Part shown: positions 29,290-38,831 of the stretch, piece by piece
How the letters are laid out: each line of letters starts with the position of its first letter
Position numbering within the stretch: the stretch's first letter is position 1
Source: Bacteriovorax stolpii
GTDB lineage: Bacteria > Bdellovibrionota > Bacteriovoracia > Bacteriovoracales > Bacteriovoracaceae
Length of the DNA stretch: 64,000 nt
NCBI GenBank assembly: GCA_945860895.1
Contig: CAMASK010000003.1
Coordinates: forward strand, 1 to 64,000
Direction of reading: 5' to 3'
Translations under genes and position numbers: made by a program
Notes under the pieces: model-generated
Database searches by the model: none
Seen by the model: only the letters and a program-made list of their open reading frames with translations
Told to the model about the DNA's origin: nothing

Positions 29290-31947
29290 ATGACTAAATG
29301 GGTATATAAGTTTTCATCAGACTTAACTGACGGTAACAAAGACTTGAAGGGACTTCTCGGCGGCAAGGGGGCAAACCTCGCAGAGATGTGTAACTTGAAG
29401 TTGGCAGTACCTCCAGGTTTCACTGTTACTACGCAAGCGTGTCTGGATTATTATAAAATGGGAAAAAATATTTCTCCAGAAATCAGGGATCAAATCACTG
29501 AATCACTTGCATGGGTAGAGAAGCTCACAGATAAAAAGTTTGGTGATATAGAAAATCCATTATTATTCTCAGTTCGCTCTGGCGCTCGAGCTTCAATGCC
29601 AGGAATGATGGATACTGTTTTGAATTTGGGCCTTAATGATAAAACGGTTATTGGTATTGCCAAAAAAACAGGTAACCCTCGTTTTGCCTGGGATTCATAT
29701 CGTCGTTTTATTCAGATGTACTCTAATGTGGTTTTAAGCGTAAACACTTCTCACCTTGAATCGAACATGGAAGATTTGAAGGAAGCTCGTGGTGTTCATG
29801 AAGATACTCAACTTACCGCCAGTGATTTAGAAGAATTGGTAAAAGTTTATAAGCAAGTTCTCTTGGAAGATCATGGGATAGTTTTCCCGCAAGATCCTAT
29901 GGAGCAATTGTGGAAAGCTGTCGCTGCCGTTTTTGGATCCTGGTACAACAACCGCGCCATGAAATATCGTGAGATGAATAATATCCCTCATGATTGGGGA
30001 ACGGCAGTTAACATTCAGTCCATGGTTTTTGGAAACATGGGTGACACATGTGCCACTGGCGTATGCTTTACACGTGACCCATCTACGGGTGAGAAAAAGT
30101 TCTTCGGAGAATTTTTAGTCAATGCTCAAGGTGAAGATGTTGTTGCAGGAATCAGGACTCCTCAGCCGATTAATGATGCCTCTAAAATGGAATCAAACAA
30201 ACATCAGAAAACTTTGCAGGAAGTAATGCCTCAGGCATACGCGGATCTTGTCACTGATTACAACACGCTTGAGAAGCATTACAAAGATATGCAGGATATC
30301 GAGTTTACCATTGAAAATAATAAACTTTATATACTTCAAACACGTAATGCAAAACGAACAGTAAATGCTGCTCTGAAAGTTGTAGTGGATTTAGTGGCCG
30401 AAGGAATGATTACCGAACAAGAAGCCATTCTTCGGATCAATCCAGAAGATTTAAACCAACTTCTTCACCCAAGACTTGATCCTAAGGCCAAGAAAAATGT
30501 GATTGCGACAGGACTTCCAGCTTCACCCGGAGCTGCTGCTGGTCAGATTGTCTTCACTTCTCATGAAGCTGAAGTCTGGGCAAAAGAGGGAAAGACAGTA
30601 GTACTGGTACGTGCAGAAACTTCCCCGGAAGATATTGGTGGCATGGCCGCTGCTACAGGGATTTTAACCGCACGTGGAGGAATGACTTCTCATGCAGCTG
30701 TTGTGGCCCGTGGAATGGGTAAACCTTGTGTCGCTGGTTGTACCGCCCTCGTGATTTCAGAAAAAAATAAAACTCTTACTGTTAAAGGTAAGATTTATAA
30801 AGAAGGCGACTTCATTACTTTCGACGGGGCCAATGGCGAAGTTTATGAAGGTGTTATTCCAACGATTGAAGCAAAAATCACCGCTGATTTTGCGACTTTC
30901 ATGACTTGGGCCGATAAAACAAGAAAACTAAAAGTTAGAACTAATGCTGATACTCCGGAAGATTCTAAAGTCGCCATTGAATTTGGGGCCGAAGGAATTG
31001 GTCTATGTCGTACAGAGCATATGTTCTTTGCACCAGAAAGAATTCTGGCCGTTCGAGAAATGATTTTTGCGGAAAATGAAAAAGATCGTAAAAAAGCTCT
31101 GGATAAACTTCTCCCTTTTCAGCGTGATGACTTTACCGGAATTTTTAAGGAGATGAATAATCTACCAGTGAATATTCGTTTGCTAGATCCACCTTTGCAC
31201 GAGTTCTTGCCACATAATCAAAAAGATCAGCAAGAATTGGCAGATGTTTTAAATCTATCGGTTCAGGCAATTAAAGAGCGCAACGATGCTCTTCATGAGT
31301 TTAACCCAATGCTAGGTCACCGTGGTTGTCGTCTGGCCATTACTTATCCTGAGATTTATCTCATGCAGGTGCGTGCCATTATTGAAGCGGCTATTGATTG
31401 TGATAAAAAGAATATCAAAGTTCTGCCTGAAATCATGATTCCACTTACCAGTGAACTTCGTGAGTATTCAACTATCCAGGCTGAATGCAAAGCTGAAATT
31501 GAAAGAGTCTTTAAAGAAAAAAATCACATGATTAAATATAAAATGGGAACCATGCTCGAACTCCCACGTGCCTGTATTATGGCCGCAGAGATTGCCACGG
31601 AGGCTGAATTCTTCTCCTTCGGAACCAATGATCTAACTCAAACTACTTTTGGATTATCACGTGATGATGCTGGTAAGTTTTTACCAAGTTATACTTCCCG
31701 CGGTATTTATCCAAAAGATCCATTTGTTTCCATTGATACTCACGGAGTGGGTTTTTTAATGAAACATGCTATTGCAGAAGGGAAGAAAACTAATAGTCAC
31801 ATCCATTTAGGAATTTGTGGCGAACACGGTGGTGAACCGGCTTCTGTTGAATTCTGTCATCAGATTGGATTAGACTATGTGAGTTGTTCACCTTTTCGTG
31901 TGCCAATCGCCCGATTAGCAGCTGCTCAAGCCGCTTTAAAAAATTAA
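29290..31947 (+). CDS. ppdK: pyruvate, phosphate dikinase
   Basis: LLGGKGANLAEMCNL, TARGGMTSHAAVVARGMGKPCV, GTMLELPRACI, FSFGTNDLTQTTFG. Confidence 0.96.
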   Translation: MTKWVYKFSSDLTDGNKDLKGLLGGKGANLAEMCNLKLAVPPGFTVTTQACLDYYKMGKNISPEIRDQITESLAWVEKLTDKKFGDIENPLLFSVRSGARASMPGMMDTVLNLGLNDKTVIGIAKKTGNPRFAWDSYRRFIQMYSNVVLSVNTSHLESNMEDLKEARGVHEDTQLTASDLEELVKVYKQVLLEDHGIVFPQDPMEQLWKAVAAVFGSWYNNRAMKYREMNNIPHDWGTAVNIQSMVFGNMGDTCATGVCFTRDPSTGEKKFFGEFLVNAQGEDVVAGIRTPQPINDASKMESNKHQKTLQEVMPQAYADLVTDYNTLEKHYKDMQDIEFTIENNKLYILQTRNAKRTVNAALKVVVDLVAEGMITEQEAILRINPEDLNQLLHPRLDPKAKKNVIATGLPASPGAAAGQIVFTSHEAEVWAKEGKTVVLVRAETSPEDIGGMAAATGILTARGGMTSHAAVVARGMGKPCVAGCTALVISEKNKTLTVKGKIYKEGDFITFDGANGEVYEGVIPTIEAKITADFATFMTWADKTRKLKVRTNADTPEDSKVAIEFGAEGIGLCRTEHMFFAPERILAVREMIFAENEKDRKKALDKLLPFQRDDFTGIFKEMNNLPVNIRLLDPPLHEFLPHNQKDQQELADVLNLSVQAIKERNDALHEFNPMLGHRGCRLAITYPEIYLMQVRAIIEAAIDCDKKNIKVLPEIMIPLTSELREYSTIQAECKAEIERVFKEKNHMIKYKMGTMLELPRACIMAAEIATEAEFFSFGTNDLTQTTFGLSRDDAGKFLPSYTSRGIYPKDPFVSIDTHGVGFLMKHAIAEGKKTNSHIHLGICGEHGGEPASVEFCHQIGLDYVSCSPFRVPIARLAAAQAALKN

Positions 31948-31959
31948 TTTAAAAATAAC

Positions 31960-31983
31960 CAGGTAGGGATTACTCCTTACCTG
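31960..31983. terminator. hairpin between ppdK and convergent small ORF
   Basis: CAGGTAGGGA-ttac-TCCTTACCTG; T-rich on the minus-strand 3' side. Confidence 0.6.
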
Positions 31984-32117
31984 ACTATTTCTTCTTCTAC
32001 ATTTTTAAGAAGGCGTTGGTCCGGAGTGCTAAAGTATTTCACACATCCTCTTATTACTTGTGCCTTTGCACTGATAGTAATAATCAAAAAAACGAACGCT
32101 AAAAAAAGTAATTTCAT
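31977..32117 (-). CDS. 46-aa small secreted peptide, not in ORF track
   Basis: MKLLFLAFVFLIITISAKAQVIRGCVKYFSTPDQRLLKNVEEEIVR with RBS GGAGAG; signal-peptide-like N-terminus. Confidence 0.5.
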   Translation of the reverse strand: MKLLFLAFVFLIITISAKAQVIRGCVKYFSTPDQRLLKNVEEEIVR

Positions 32118-32218
32118 CTTTCTCTCCAGAATAATTAAAAGTGATTTACGAATTTTCCCACTTCTTGAAAACTGAATAGATTCTTGAGTTTTACAAGTAG
32201 TTAACTTAAGCTATTCTA

Positions 32219-33127
32219 ATGAAAGAAATTATTCACATCGTTAAAACTCTCATGCCTCTTGAATCATTTGATGCCTTGGGAGTTGGAATCATAAATTTTA
32301 ATAAAAATGAATTTCAAGTCATTGAAGCCAATACATTTGAAAATGAGTTAAAATTTAAAACTGAGCCAACTTTATATTTTGATCTAGCTTCTTTAACAAA
32401 ACCTCTCACTAATTCATTATCCTATTTTTTAAAATCCAACGCCTTTGATGCTCAAACCCTACTATGTCTAAATCATCGGGGTGGATTACCGGCATGGGGA
32501 CTTCTGCCAGATAAAGGATGGAAGGAACAAATTCTTTCCTATCCTATAAAAGAGTCTGAAACACTTTATTCTGATTTTTCAGCATTACGTGTAATGCTAG
32601 AGTTGGAAAAAAAAGGCATTAAAGAAAAAGAACTGTGCCAAGAAGTTTGGGACAAGGAAACTAAGTATTGGCTGGATTTAGCACCATGGTTACCGAAACC
32701 TCAGTATGGTTTCAAAAACCAACTCCCAAACTTTGGTGCAGTTCATGATCCTAATGCTTGGGTGATCAGAGATTTTTGTTCGCATGCAGGATTATTTTCA
32801 ACAATTGATGGTCTTTGCCAAACATTATTAAATTACCAAAATAAAACATCATTCATTGAAAAAGTTAAAGCTGATTTGAAGAAACATAATTACCGATTTG
32901 CCTTTGGTTGGGACCGCGTGGAAAATCCTGAGTCGACTTTGGCGGGGACCGGGTGTGGACCATTTACTTTTGGTCACTTAGGTTTTACCGGCACTTCAAT
33001 TTGGATTGACCCCGATAAAAATGTCGGACACGTTATTTTATCCAATGCCACGAAGTATCATTGGTACGAGAAACAAGGACTTAATGACTTGAGACGCGCC
33101 ATAGGTGAAATTGTCTGGAAGATGTAG
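32219..33127 (+). CDS. beta-lactamase-family serine hydrolase
   Basis: SLTK (SxxK), YSDFS (YxN-like), GHLGFTGTSIWIDP; no signal peptide. Confidence 0.8.
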   Translation: MKEIIHIVKTLMPLESFDALGVGIINFNKNEFQVIEANTFENELKFKTEPTLYFDLASLTKPLTNSLSYFLKSNAFDAQTLLCLNHRGGLPAWGLLPDKGWKEQILSYPIKESETLYSDFSALRVMLELEKKGIKEKELCQEVWDKETKYWLDLAPWLPKPQYGFKNQLPNFGAVHDPNAWVIRDFCSHAGLFSTIDGLCQTLLNYQNKTSFIEKVKADLKKHNYRFAFGWDRVENPESTLAGTGCGPFTFGHLGFTGTSIWIDPDKNVGHVILSNATKYHWYEKQGLNDLRRAIGEIVWKM

Positions 33128-33144
33128 ATAGAATAAGATTTAAT

Positions 33145-33924
33145 TTGAACATGAAAAATCTCTCTATCTTGTTAAGTCTCATAATCTCATTCCATGTTTA
33201 TTCTTCAGTTTCAATTATTAGTGACCTGGATGACACCATTAAAATTACTAATTCAGATGATGAAGTTGACGGCACCATTAATGCAGCCTTTAGAAGTGAG
33301 GTCTTCACTGGCGTGACTGAATTCTTTATGGGTACAAAAAATTACGCAAATGAAATGCATGTGCTTTCAGCTTCACCTATTATTTTGCGTGCAAAAATTG
33401 AGGCGACTTTAAAGAAGCGTCACATCGATTACACTTCACTTATTTTGAAGAATGTTCAGTCTAGAGAAACAAAATTTGAATACAAGGTGAGGGCGATAAA
33501 AGTTTTGATGGAAAAAAATCCAGATGATTTTATACTGATTGGTGATGATGTTGGTGAAGACCCTGAGGCTTACGGGGAAATTCAACTTCTCTATCCCAAT
33601 CGAATTCTTGCTATTTATATCCATGTGATTAAGAACCGCCAAATTCCGGCGGGAACTAAATATTGGACCAGTTTTGATTTGTTTTTAAGAGAATACACTG
33701 CCAAACGAATGAATCCAGGATGGGTGGAACATGCTTCCAGAACTATTCTAGCCGAAAAGGAACTAAAAAAAATCATTCCCGATTTTGCAGATTGTCCTGG
33801 TTCCGGCAATGTCTGGAATTGGCAAACTAATGTTTGGCCGGGTAATGAAGCCCAACTAATAACCACAAAGATAACTGGCTATTGCCAAGTTAGAAACTCA
33901 AGTATTTTAACCCTTCAGAAATAA
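33145..33924 (+). CDS. App1-type phosphatase-domain (DUF2183) protein
   Basis: SIISDLDDTIKITNS (DxDxT) and FILIGDDVGEDPEAYGEI; N-terminal signal. Confidence 0.78.
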   Translation: MNMKNLSILLSLIISFHVYSSVSIISDLDDTIKITNSDDEVDGTINAAFRSEVFTGVTEFFMGTKNYANEMHVLSASPIILRAKIEATLKKRHIDYTSLILKNVQSRETKFEYKVRAIKVLMEKNPDDFILIGDDVGEDPEAYGEIQLLYPNRILAIYIHVIKNRQIPAGTKYWTSFDLFLREYTAKRMNPGWVEHASRTILAEKELKKIIPDFADCPGSGNVWNWQTNVWPGNEAQLITTKITGYCQVRNSSILTLQK

Positions 33925-33979
33925 TCGCAACTCTTTTTTCTGTCTGCTACAATTGAGGTTCTACTGAAAAAGGATTTTC

Positions 33980-35425
33980 ATGGACCTCACGAACCTCATT
34001 TCCCAAGACGATCTGATTGCTCGTCGCTCTCAAATAAAGAAAGTGTTCTTCTATCGCATCTGTGGCGCCGGAATGGGCCCTGCTGCAGTTTTGGTTAAGC
34101 AAGCTGGCTTTCAAGTGGAGGGGGCTGATTCTGCTTTTTATCCTCCCATGAGTACGTTCTTAGAAAGTACCGATATTCCACTTTTTAAACTCGATCAGGT
34201 GACTCCTGAGTTTTTAAAACAATACGATTTGATAGTCGTTGGAAATTCAGTTTCTGGAAAAGCTGAAGCCGCCCGTATGATTGAAAAAACGGGTGTGCCA
34301 TTTACTTCATTTCCTTCTGCTCTAGGTTCACTTGTCTTAAAAGACAAAAATGTTGTGGGAATCGCCGGTACACACGGAAAAACAACAACTACTTTTTTCA
34401 TGACTCAGCTTTTAGAAAAATTAAATCAGAATCCAGGTAATTTAATTGGTGGAATTATCGAAGGCAGAAATCCTTCTGAGTTAGGTGATAAATATTTTGC
34501 TATCGAATCAGATGAATATGATTCAGCTTACTTTCATAAAATTTCTAAATTTCGTTTATATGAAATGAAACATCTAATTCTCACTTCACTGGAGTTTGAT
34601 CATGCTGATATCTTCGCCTCAGTCGAAAAAATAGAGGACGAGTTCAGGGATGTGATCCCTAAAATGAAGACTTTAATTTTTAATCAAGAATATGTGTCTT
34701 CAATGAAACTCTATAAAGATTATTACGGAAAAAATCCCAACCAGAAATGGTTCCTTTATGGTGATAAGTCTGAAATTGGTCCGCATAACGTGCAGACTTT
34801 TGAGAATGGATCAACTTTTTCTCTCAAGTGGAATAGTGAATCTATTCCTTTCAAATCGTCTATTATCGGTCTGCATAACGTTCTTAACTTGACCAGTTGT
34901 TTGGTTTTTCTGCTTTCAGAGGGATTTAAAATTGAGGAAATTCAAAATGCCGCATCCAATATTGGAATGGTAAAGCGTCGTCAGGAAGTTCGCGGAAAAT
35001 ATAAAGGCATGATTGTTATCGATGACTTTGCACACCATCCACGAGCAATCACTGTAACAATGGACGCTATTCGCGCTCAATTTAAAAATAAAAAAATTAT
35101 TACAATTTTTGAACCAATATCAGCTACAGCTCGCAGTTCAATTTTTCAAAATGAATTTAGAGATTCTCTTGCTGCTTCTGAAAAAGTGATTATCGCTAAA
35201 GCAGATATTGCAACAACAGCTTTGACTGGCACTGATCTTGATGGTGAAAAACTGGCCAAAGAAATTGCGAGTAAAGGAAGAAATTCCGTTTGCGTAAATA
35301 ATCTAAATGATCTTCGAAATACTATTGATGCCTTTGCAGAACCAGATGCTGTTTTACTTGTTTTAAGCAACCGAACATGTCTTGGTTTATGGGAGTCGAA
35401 TTTTGTTTCAGAACTTAAAGCCTAA
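33980..35425 (+). CDS. mpl: UDP-N-acetylmuramate:L-alanyl-gamma-D-glutamyl-meso-diaminopimelate ligase (Mpl)
   Basis: GADSAFYPPMSTFLE, GIAGTHGKTTTTFFMTQLL, IESDEYDSAYFHK, IDDFAHHPRAI. Confidence 0.88.
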   Translation: MDLTNLISQDDLIARRSQIKKVFFYRICGAGMGPAAVLVKQAGFQVEGADSAFYPPMSTFLESTDIPLFKLDQVTPEFLKQYDLIVVGNSVSGKAEAARMIEKTGVPFTSFPSALGSLVLKDKNVVGIAGTHGKTTTTFFMTQLLEKLNQNPGNLIGGIIEGRNPSELGDKYFAIESDEYDSAYFHKISKFRLYEMKHLILTSLEFDHADIFASVEKIEDEFRDVIPKMKTLIFNQEYVSSMKLYKDYYGKNPNQKWFLYGDKSEIGPHNVQTFENGSTFSLKWNSESIPFKSSIIGLHNVLNLTSCLVFLLSEGFKIEEIQNAASNIGMVKRRQEVRGKYKGMIVIDDFAHHPRAITVTMDAIRAQFKNKKIITIFEPISATARSSIFQNEFRDSLAASEKVIIAKADIATTALTGTDLDGEKLAKEIASKGRNSVCVNNLNDLRNTIDAFAEPDAVLLVLSNRTCLGLWESNFVSELKA

Positions 35426-37091
35426 GGTCGTTTTCTTTTTGGCGATGATCTTTTCCCTTTCTTCATGTGCTTCACCTTCGGTTAAGTGGGAAGGTGAAAT
35501 CTCTAAACACGTCTCAAGCTACATGGAATCTTTTGCGAAATTCAGAAAACAAATTTGTGTGCCTAAAGCTGAATCAATCTTTGAAGAAAACCTCAAGGCC
35601 TATCGAGGTCAGGGATACTGGATTCCCGAACTAAATGATGATGTGGATGTAAATTCTATTTCAGTTCTTCTTCCGGAATTTGAAAAGAAAGTTGTCTGGA
35701 TTAAAACGCAACTCGAAAAAGTTAATAAGACAGGAATGCCCAAGCCTTCTACTACTAAAGAAGTCAGAGCTATTCTCGCCCGACTCCTGGTTCTTAAAAA
35801 GAGCGAACTATCCACTGATGAATCGGAAAAAATTAAATCTCGCAAAGAGTCCCTCAAACTTCAGGAAAAGCTTCACCAGAGTTATAAAAATCTCATTAAA
35901 AAAGTGTCTTTTCTTTCAAACTATCATTATCCCGTTGATCATCTAAAAAACCGGAAGGTTTTTGATGAGTATCGTGAAAAAGAAGATGACGAGTCCGTTA
36001 AGATTGCGAACTATTCCTTTCTTTACCGAAAACTATTGGAAGACGGCGCTTATAATCAGGATCACACCGGCTCAGATATTTATCTCAGAACCACTATCGA
36101 TACACTTCACTTTGAACTGAAGCAACATGACTTCTACCTCACTGAAGATGCTCGTTATGATCTGGAATTTGTTTTGAGTAAAATTGACAAAGAGCTCGAG
36201 CGCCCAAAAAAGAAAATGCTTGAGCGTCTAATGGAGTGGGAAGAGCGCACCAATCGAACTTTTAGTTTCTATAAATCCCTCACTCTTCCAGAAAACAAGC
36301 AACACAATAAAGCTCTGGTGAAAGAACACAATCAGGCCACGGAGCGCCTCAAAGAATTCGTCTATACAAAGCAAGCTGAAGTTTATCAGTACTGGCTTAA
36401 TCAACCGGAACTCACACGCTCGATCTTTGTTCTCGAAACCATTCTTTTAAATGAAGTAGGCGCTGTGGACGGCGATGATGCTCTGGAGCGTATGGACGTG
36501 GCACGAGTGGTAGTGAATCGTTTAGATAAACCCAAATACCTTGCCATCGGAAAAAATGAATTTATCTATCCCTATCTTAAAAAAGTCACTAGTGATTCCC
36601 ACATCAAAAATGAAAAATGGCTTAATACTTTATTCAAGCAAGGTGAGTTCTCTTTCACTTATTATTACATGAACGGTGTGGCCAAAATCTTCTGCCCAGA
36701 CATGGCAAGCCCGGCAAAAAAATTGCGTACTAAAAATGTGGAAATTGCCCTTCAGGTTCTGAAAGAAGGGGATAGACCACTCATGGCGACTCGCTATTTT
36801 TCTCGGTCCAGTATGATCGGCCGAATCCACATGGATAGTATTTGGGAGGACTACGTGCCTTATCCGGAAAGAGCAGGACTCTTGTCAGAGGGACAGGAAA
36901 AATTATTAAAGGCATTTCAGGCAGGTGATTATACATATCTCTATTCTTTCCAGAATCATGCCTCCGAACACTTTCAAGTATTAGAAATAGAAGGTCAAAA
37001 CTTCGTTCTAACTGAGAAAAACGGTCTCAAGCTCTTCTTCAATCATCGAAATCCGCACTACTTTCGCTACTTCACCAAAGTCGGAAAATAG
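35382..37091 (+). CDS. large lipoprotein, possibly with a C-terminal SleB-like cell-wall-hydrolase region
   Basis: Lipobox LSSC; LLNEVGAVDGDDALERMDVARVVVNRL faintly resembles SleB (E..GE..G..AVA.V.LNR); start codon uncertain (TTG), overlaps mpl end. Confidence 0.55.
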   Translation: MVYGSRILFQNLKPKVVFFLAMIFSLSSCASPSVKWEGEISKHVSSYMESFAKFRKQICVPKAESIFEENLKAYRGQGYWIPELNDDVDVNSISVLLPEFEKKVVWIKTQLEKVNKTGMPKPSTTKEVRAILARLLVLKKSELSTDESEKIKSRKESLKLQEKLHQSYKNLIKKVSFLSNYHYPVDHLKNRKVFDEYREKEDDESVKIANYSFLYRKLLEDGAYNQDHTGSDIYLRTTIDTLHFELKQHDFYLTEDARYDLEFVLSKIDKELERPKKKMLERLMEWEERTNRTFSFYKSLTLPENKQHNKALVKEHNQATERLKEFVYTKQAEVYQYWLNQPELTRSIFVLETILLNEVGAVDGDDALERMDVARVVVNRLDKPKYLAIGKNEFIYPYLKKVTSDSHIKNEKWLNTLFKQGEFSFTYYYMNGVAKIFCPDMASPAKKLRTKNVEIALQVLKEGDRPLMATRYFSRSSMIGRIHMDSIWEDYVPYPERAGLLSEGQEKLLKAFQAGDYTYLYSFQNHASEHFQVLEIEGQNFVLTEKNGLKLFFNHRNPHYFRYFTKVGK

Positions 37092-37189
37092 AATCAATTT
37101 AGCCTCAAAATAATCCCCAAAATGTTTTTGATAAAATGTTTTTCTCAAGGTATAAAACCGCCTCTAGATTATTATTTGTTTAGTTCTCA

Positions 37190-38374
37190 ATGCCTTCTAA
37201 GGAGCATGCTATGTTGAAAGATTATATGTTCACCTCTGAGTCAGTTACTGAAGGTCACCCGGATAAAATCGCTGACCAAATCTCTGATGCTGTGCTTGAT
37301 GCGATGCTTGCTCAAGACCCTAAATCTCGTGTAGCTTGTGAAACTTTGATCACAACTGGCCTAGTGGTTGTAGCAGGAGAAATCACAACTGGCGCAAACG
37401 TTGATATCAACGAAACGGTACGCAAAACGATTAAAAAAATTGGTTACGACCATTCAGATAAAGGCTTTGATGCTAATACTTGCGGCGTAACAATAGCAGT
37501 TGGTAAGCAGTCTCAGGATATCGCAGTTGGTGTAAATGAAGGCGAAGGAAAATTCTTGGACCAAGGTGCTGGTGACCAGGGTTTAATGTTTGGTTACGCA
37601 GTAAACGAAACTGAACACTTCATGCCAATGACCATTGATCTGTCTCATAAACTGGCCAAGCAATTGGCCGATGTTCGTCACAGCGGAAAACTTCCACTCC
37701 TTCGAGCTGATGGTAAGACACAAGTGACTGCTCAATACATTGACGGAAAACTTGCTCGTATTGATGCTATCGTTGTTTCTACTCAACACGCTGAAGAGAT
37801 GACTCAAAAGCAAATTGAAGAAGCGATCATGGAAGAAGTGATCAAGAAAGTTGTTGATCCAAAGTACATCGACAAAAACACTAAATATTTCATTAATCCA
37901 ACTGGCCGCTTTGTTATCGGTGGACCAATGGGCGATTGCGGTCTTACAGGTCGCAAAATTATCGTAGACACTTATGGTGGTCATGGTGCACACGGTGGTG
38001 GTGCATTCTCTGGAAAAGATCCTTCTAAAGTAGATCGTTCAGCTGCCTACGCTTCTCGTCACATTGCTAAGAACGTAGTGGCTGCAGGACTCGCTGATAA
38101 AGCGTTAGTTCAGGTTGCTTACGCAATTGGTGTAGCTAAGCCAATGTCACTTTTAATCGATACTTTCGGTACGGCAAAAGTTGATGAGGCCAAACTAACT
38201 GCTGCCATTAACGAACTGTTTGATATGCGTCCTAAAGCAATCATTCAGCGTTTAGATCTTCTTCGCCCAATCTACTCTGAGACAGCTGCTTATGGTCACT
38301 TCGGTCGTACGTCTGCTAAAGGGTTTACCTGGGAAAAGACGGATATGGTTTCTGCACTTAAAGGCTTTTTCTAA
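37190..38374 (+). CDS. metK: S-adenosylmethionine synthetase
   Basis: [59 protein letters not shown] at 37211 ([10 protein letters not shown]) is a likely alternative start. Confidence 0.97.
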   Translation: MPSKEHAMLKDYMFTSESVTEGHPDKIADQISDAVLDAMLAQDPKSRVACETLITTGLVVVAGEITTGANVDINETVRKTIKKIGYDHSDKGFDANTCGVTIAVGKQSQDIAVGVNEGEGKFLDQGAGDQGLMFGYAVNETEHFMPMTIDLSHKLAKQLADVRHSGKLPLLRADGKTQVTAQYIDGKLARIDAIVVSTQHAEEMTQKQIEEAIMEEVIKKVVDPKYIDKNTKYFINPTGRFVIGGPMGDCGLTGRKIIVDTYGGHGAHGGGAFSGKDPSKVDRSAAYASRHIAKNVVAAGLADKALVQVAYAIGVAKPMSLLIDTFGTAKVDEAKLTAAINELFDMRPKAIIQRLDLLRPIYSETAAYGHFGRTSAKGFTWEKTDMVSALKGFF

Positions 38375-38398
38375 GATCTTTGAGACAATTTTAATTCA

Positions 38399-38430
38399 AA
38401 AGGCCCTCATGATGAGAGGGCCTTTTTTTT
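38399..38430 (+). terminator. Rho-independent terminator after metK
   Basis: AGGCCCTC-atgatga-GAGGGCCT followed by T-run. Confidence 0.88.
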
Positions 38431-38460
38431 AGCCTTTAGAATTTTAAAATATCATTTAGA

Positions 38461-38715
38461 ATGGTTCATATGAACGAAGTTTACTTCCTAGCTCGCCACA
38501 CACCTTTTTGGGCAGTTCCTTTGCTTGTCTTGGGTTGTGAGTTTGCCTACATGTTTTGGTTAAAGAAGAAGAAGAAAAGCGCCTCATTCAGCCTAATGAT
38601 TGCTTTAATCGGCTTTATGTCCATCAGTTTTTACGTCTGGGCCGGAGGTCCAGAAAGATCAGTGTCATTTCTAAAAAAGCTGCATCGCGACAATTATCGA
38701 ATCGACGGATTATAA
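38461..38715 (+). CDS. small membrane protein
   Basis: 84 aa, two predicted TM segments separated by a KKKKK loop. Confidence 0.5.
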   Translation: MVHMNEVYFLARHTPFWAVPLLVLGCEFAYMFWLKKKKKSASFSLMIALIGFMSISFYVWAGGPERSVSFLKKLHRDNYRIDGL

Positions 38716-38831
38716 AGTCTTACATTTGACACCTCCTACATTAACTTCTTGAAATTAAAAAGATTCATTACAGTTCAAAAATTGACACTAGGACTCGGGT
38801 TCTAGTAAATTTGGATTTCCTGGAGGAAACA

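Noticed and set aside
37095-37190. Possible SAM riboswitch before metK
   Set aside because: Only an AT-rich direct repeat (AAAATGTTTTT twice) is visible; no SAM-I/II/III-like paired elements recognised.
37583-37993. 136-aa minus-strand ORF
   Set aside because: Antisense to the highly conserved metK.
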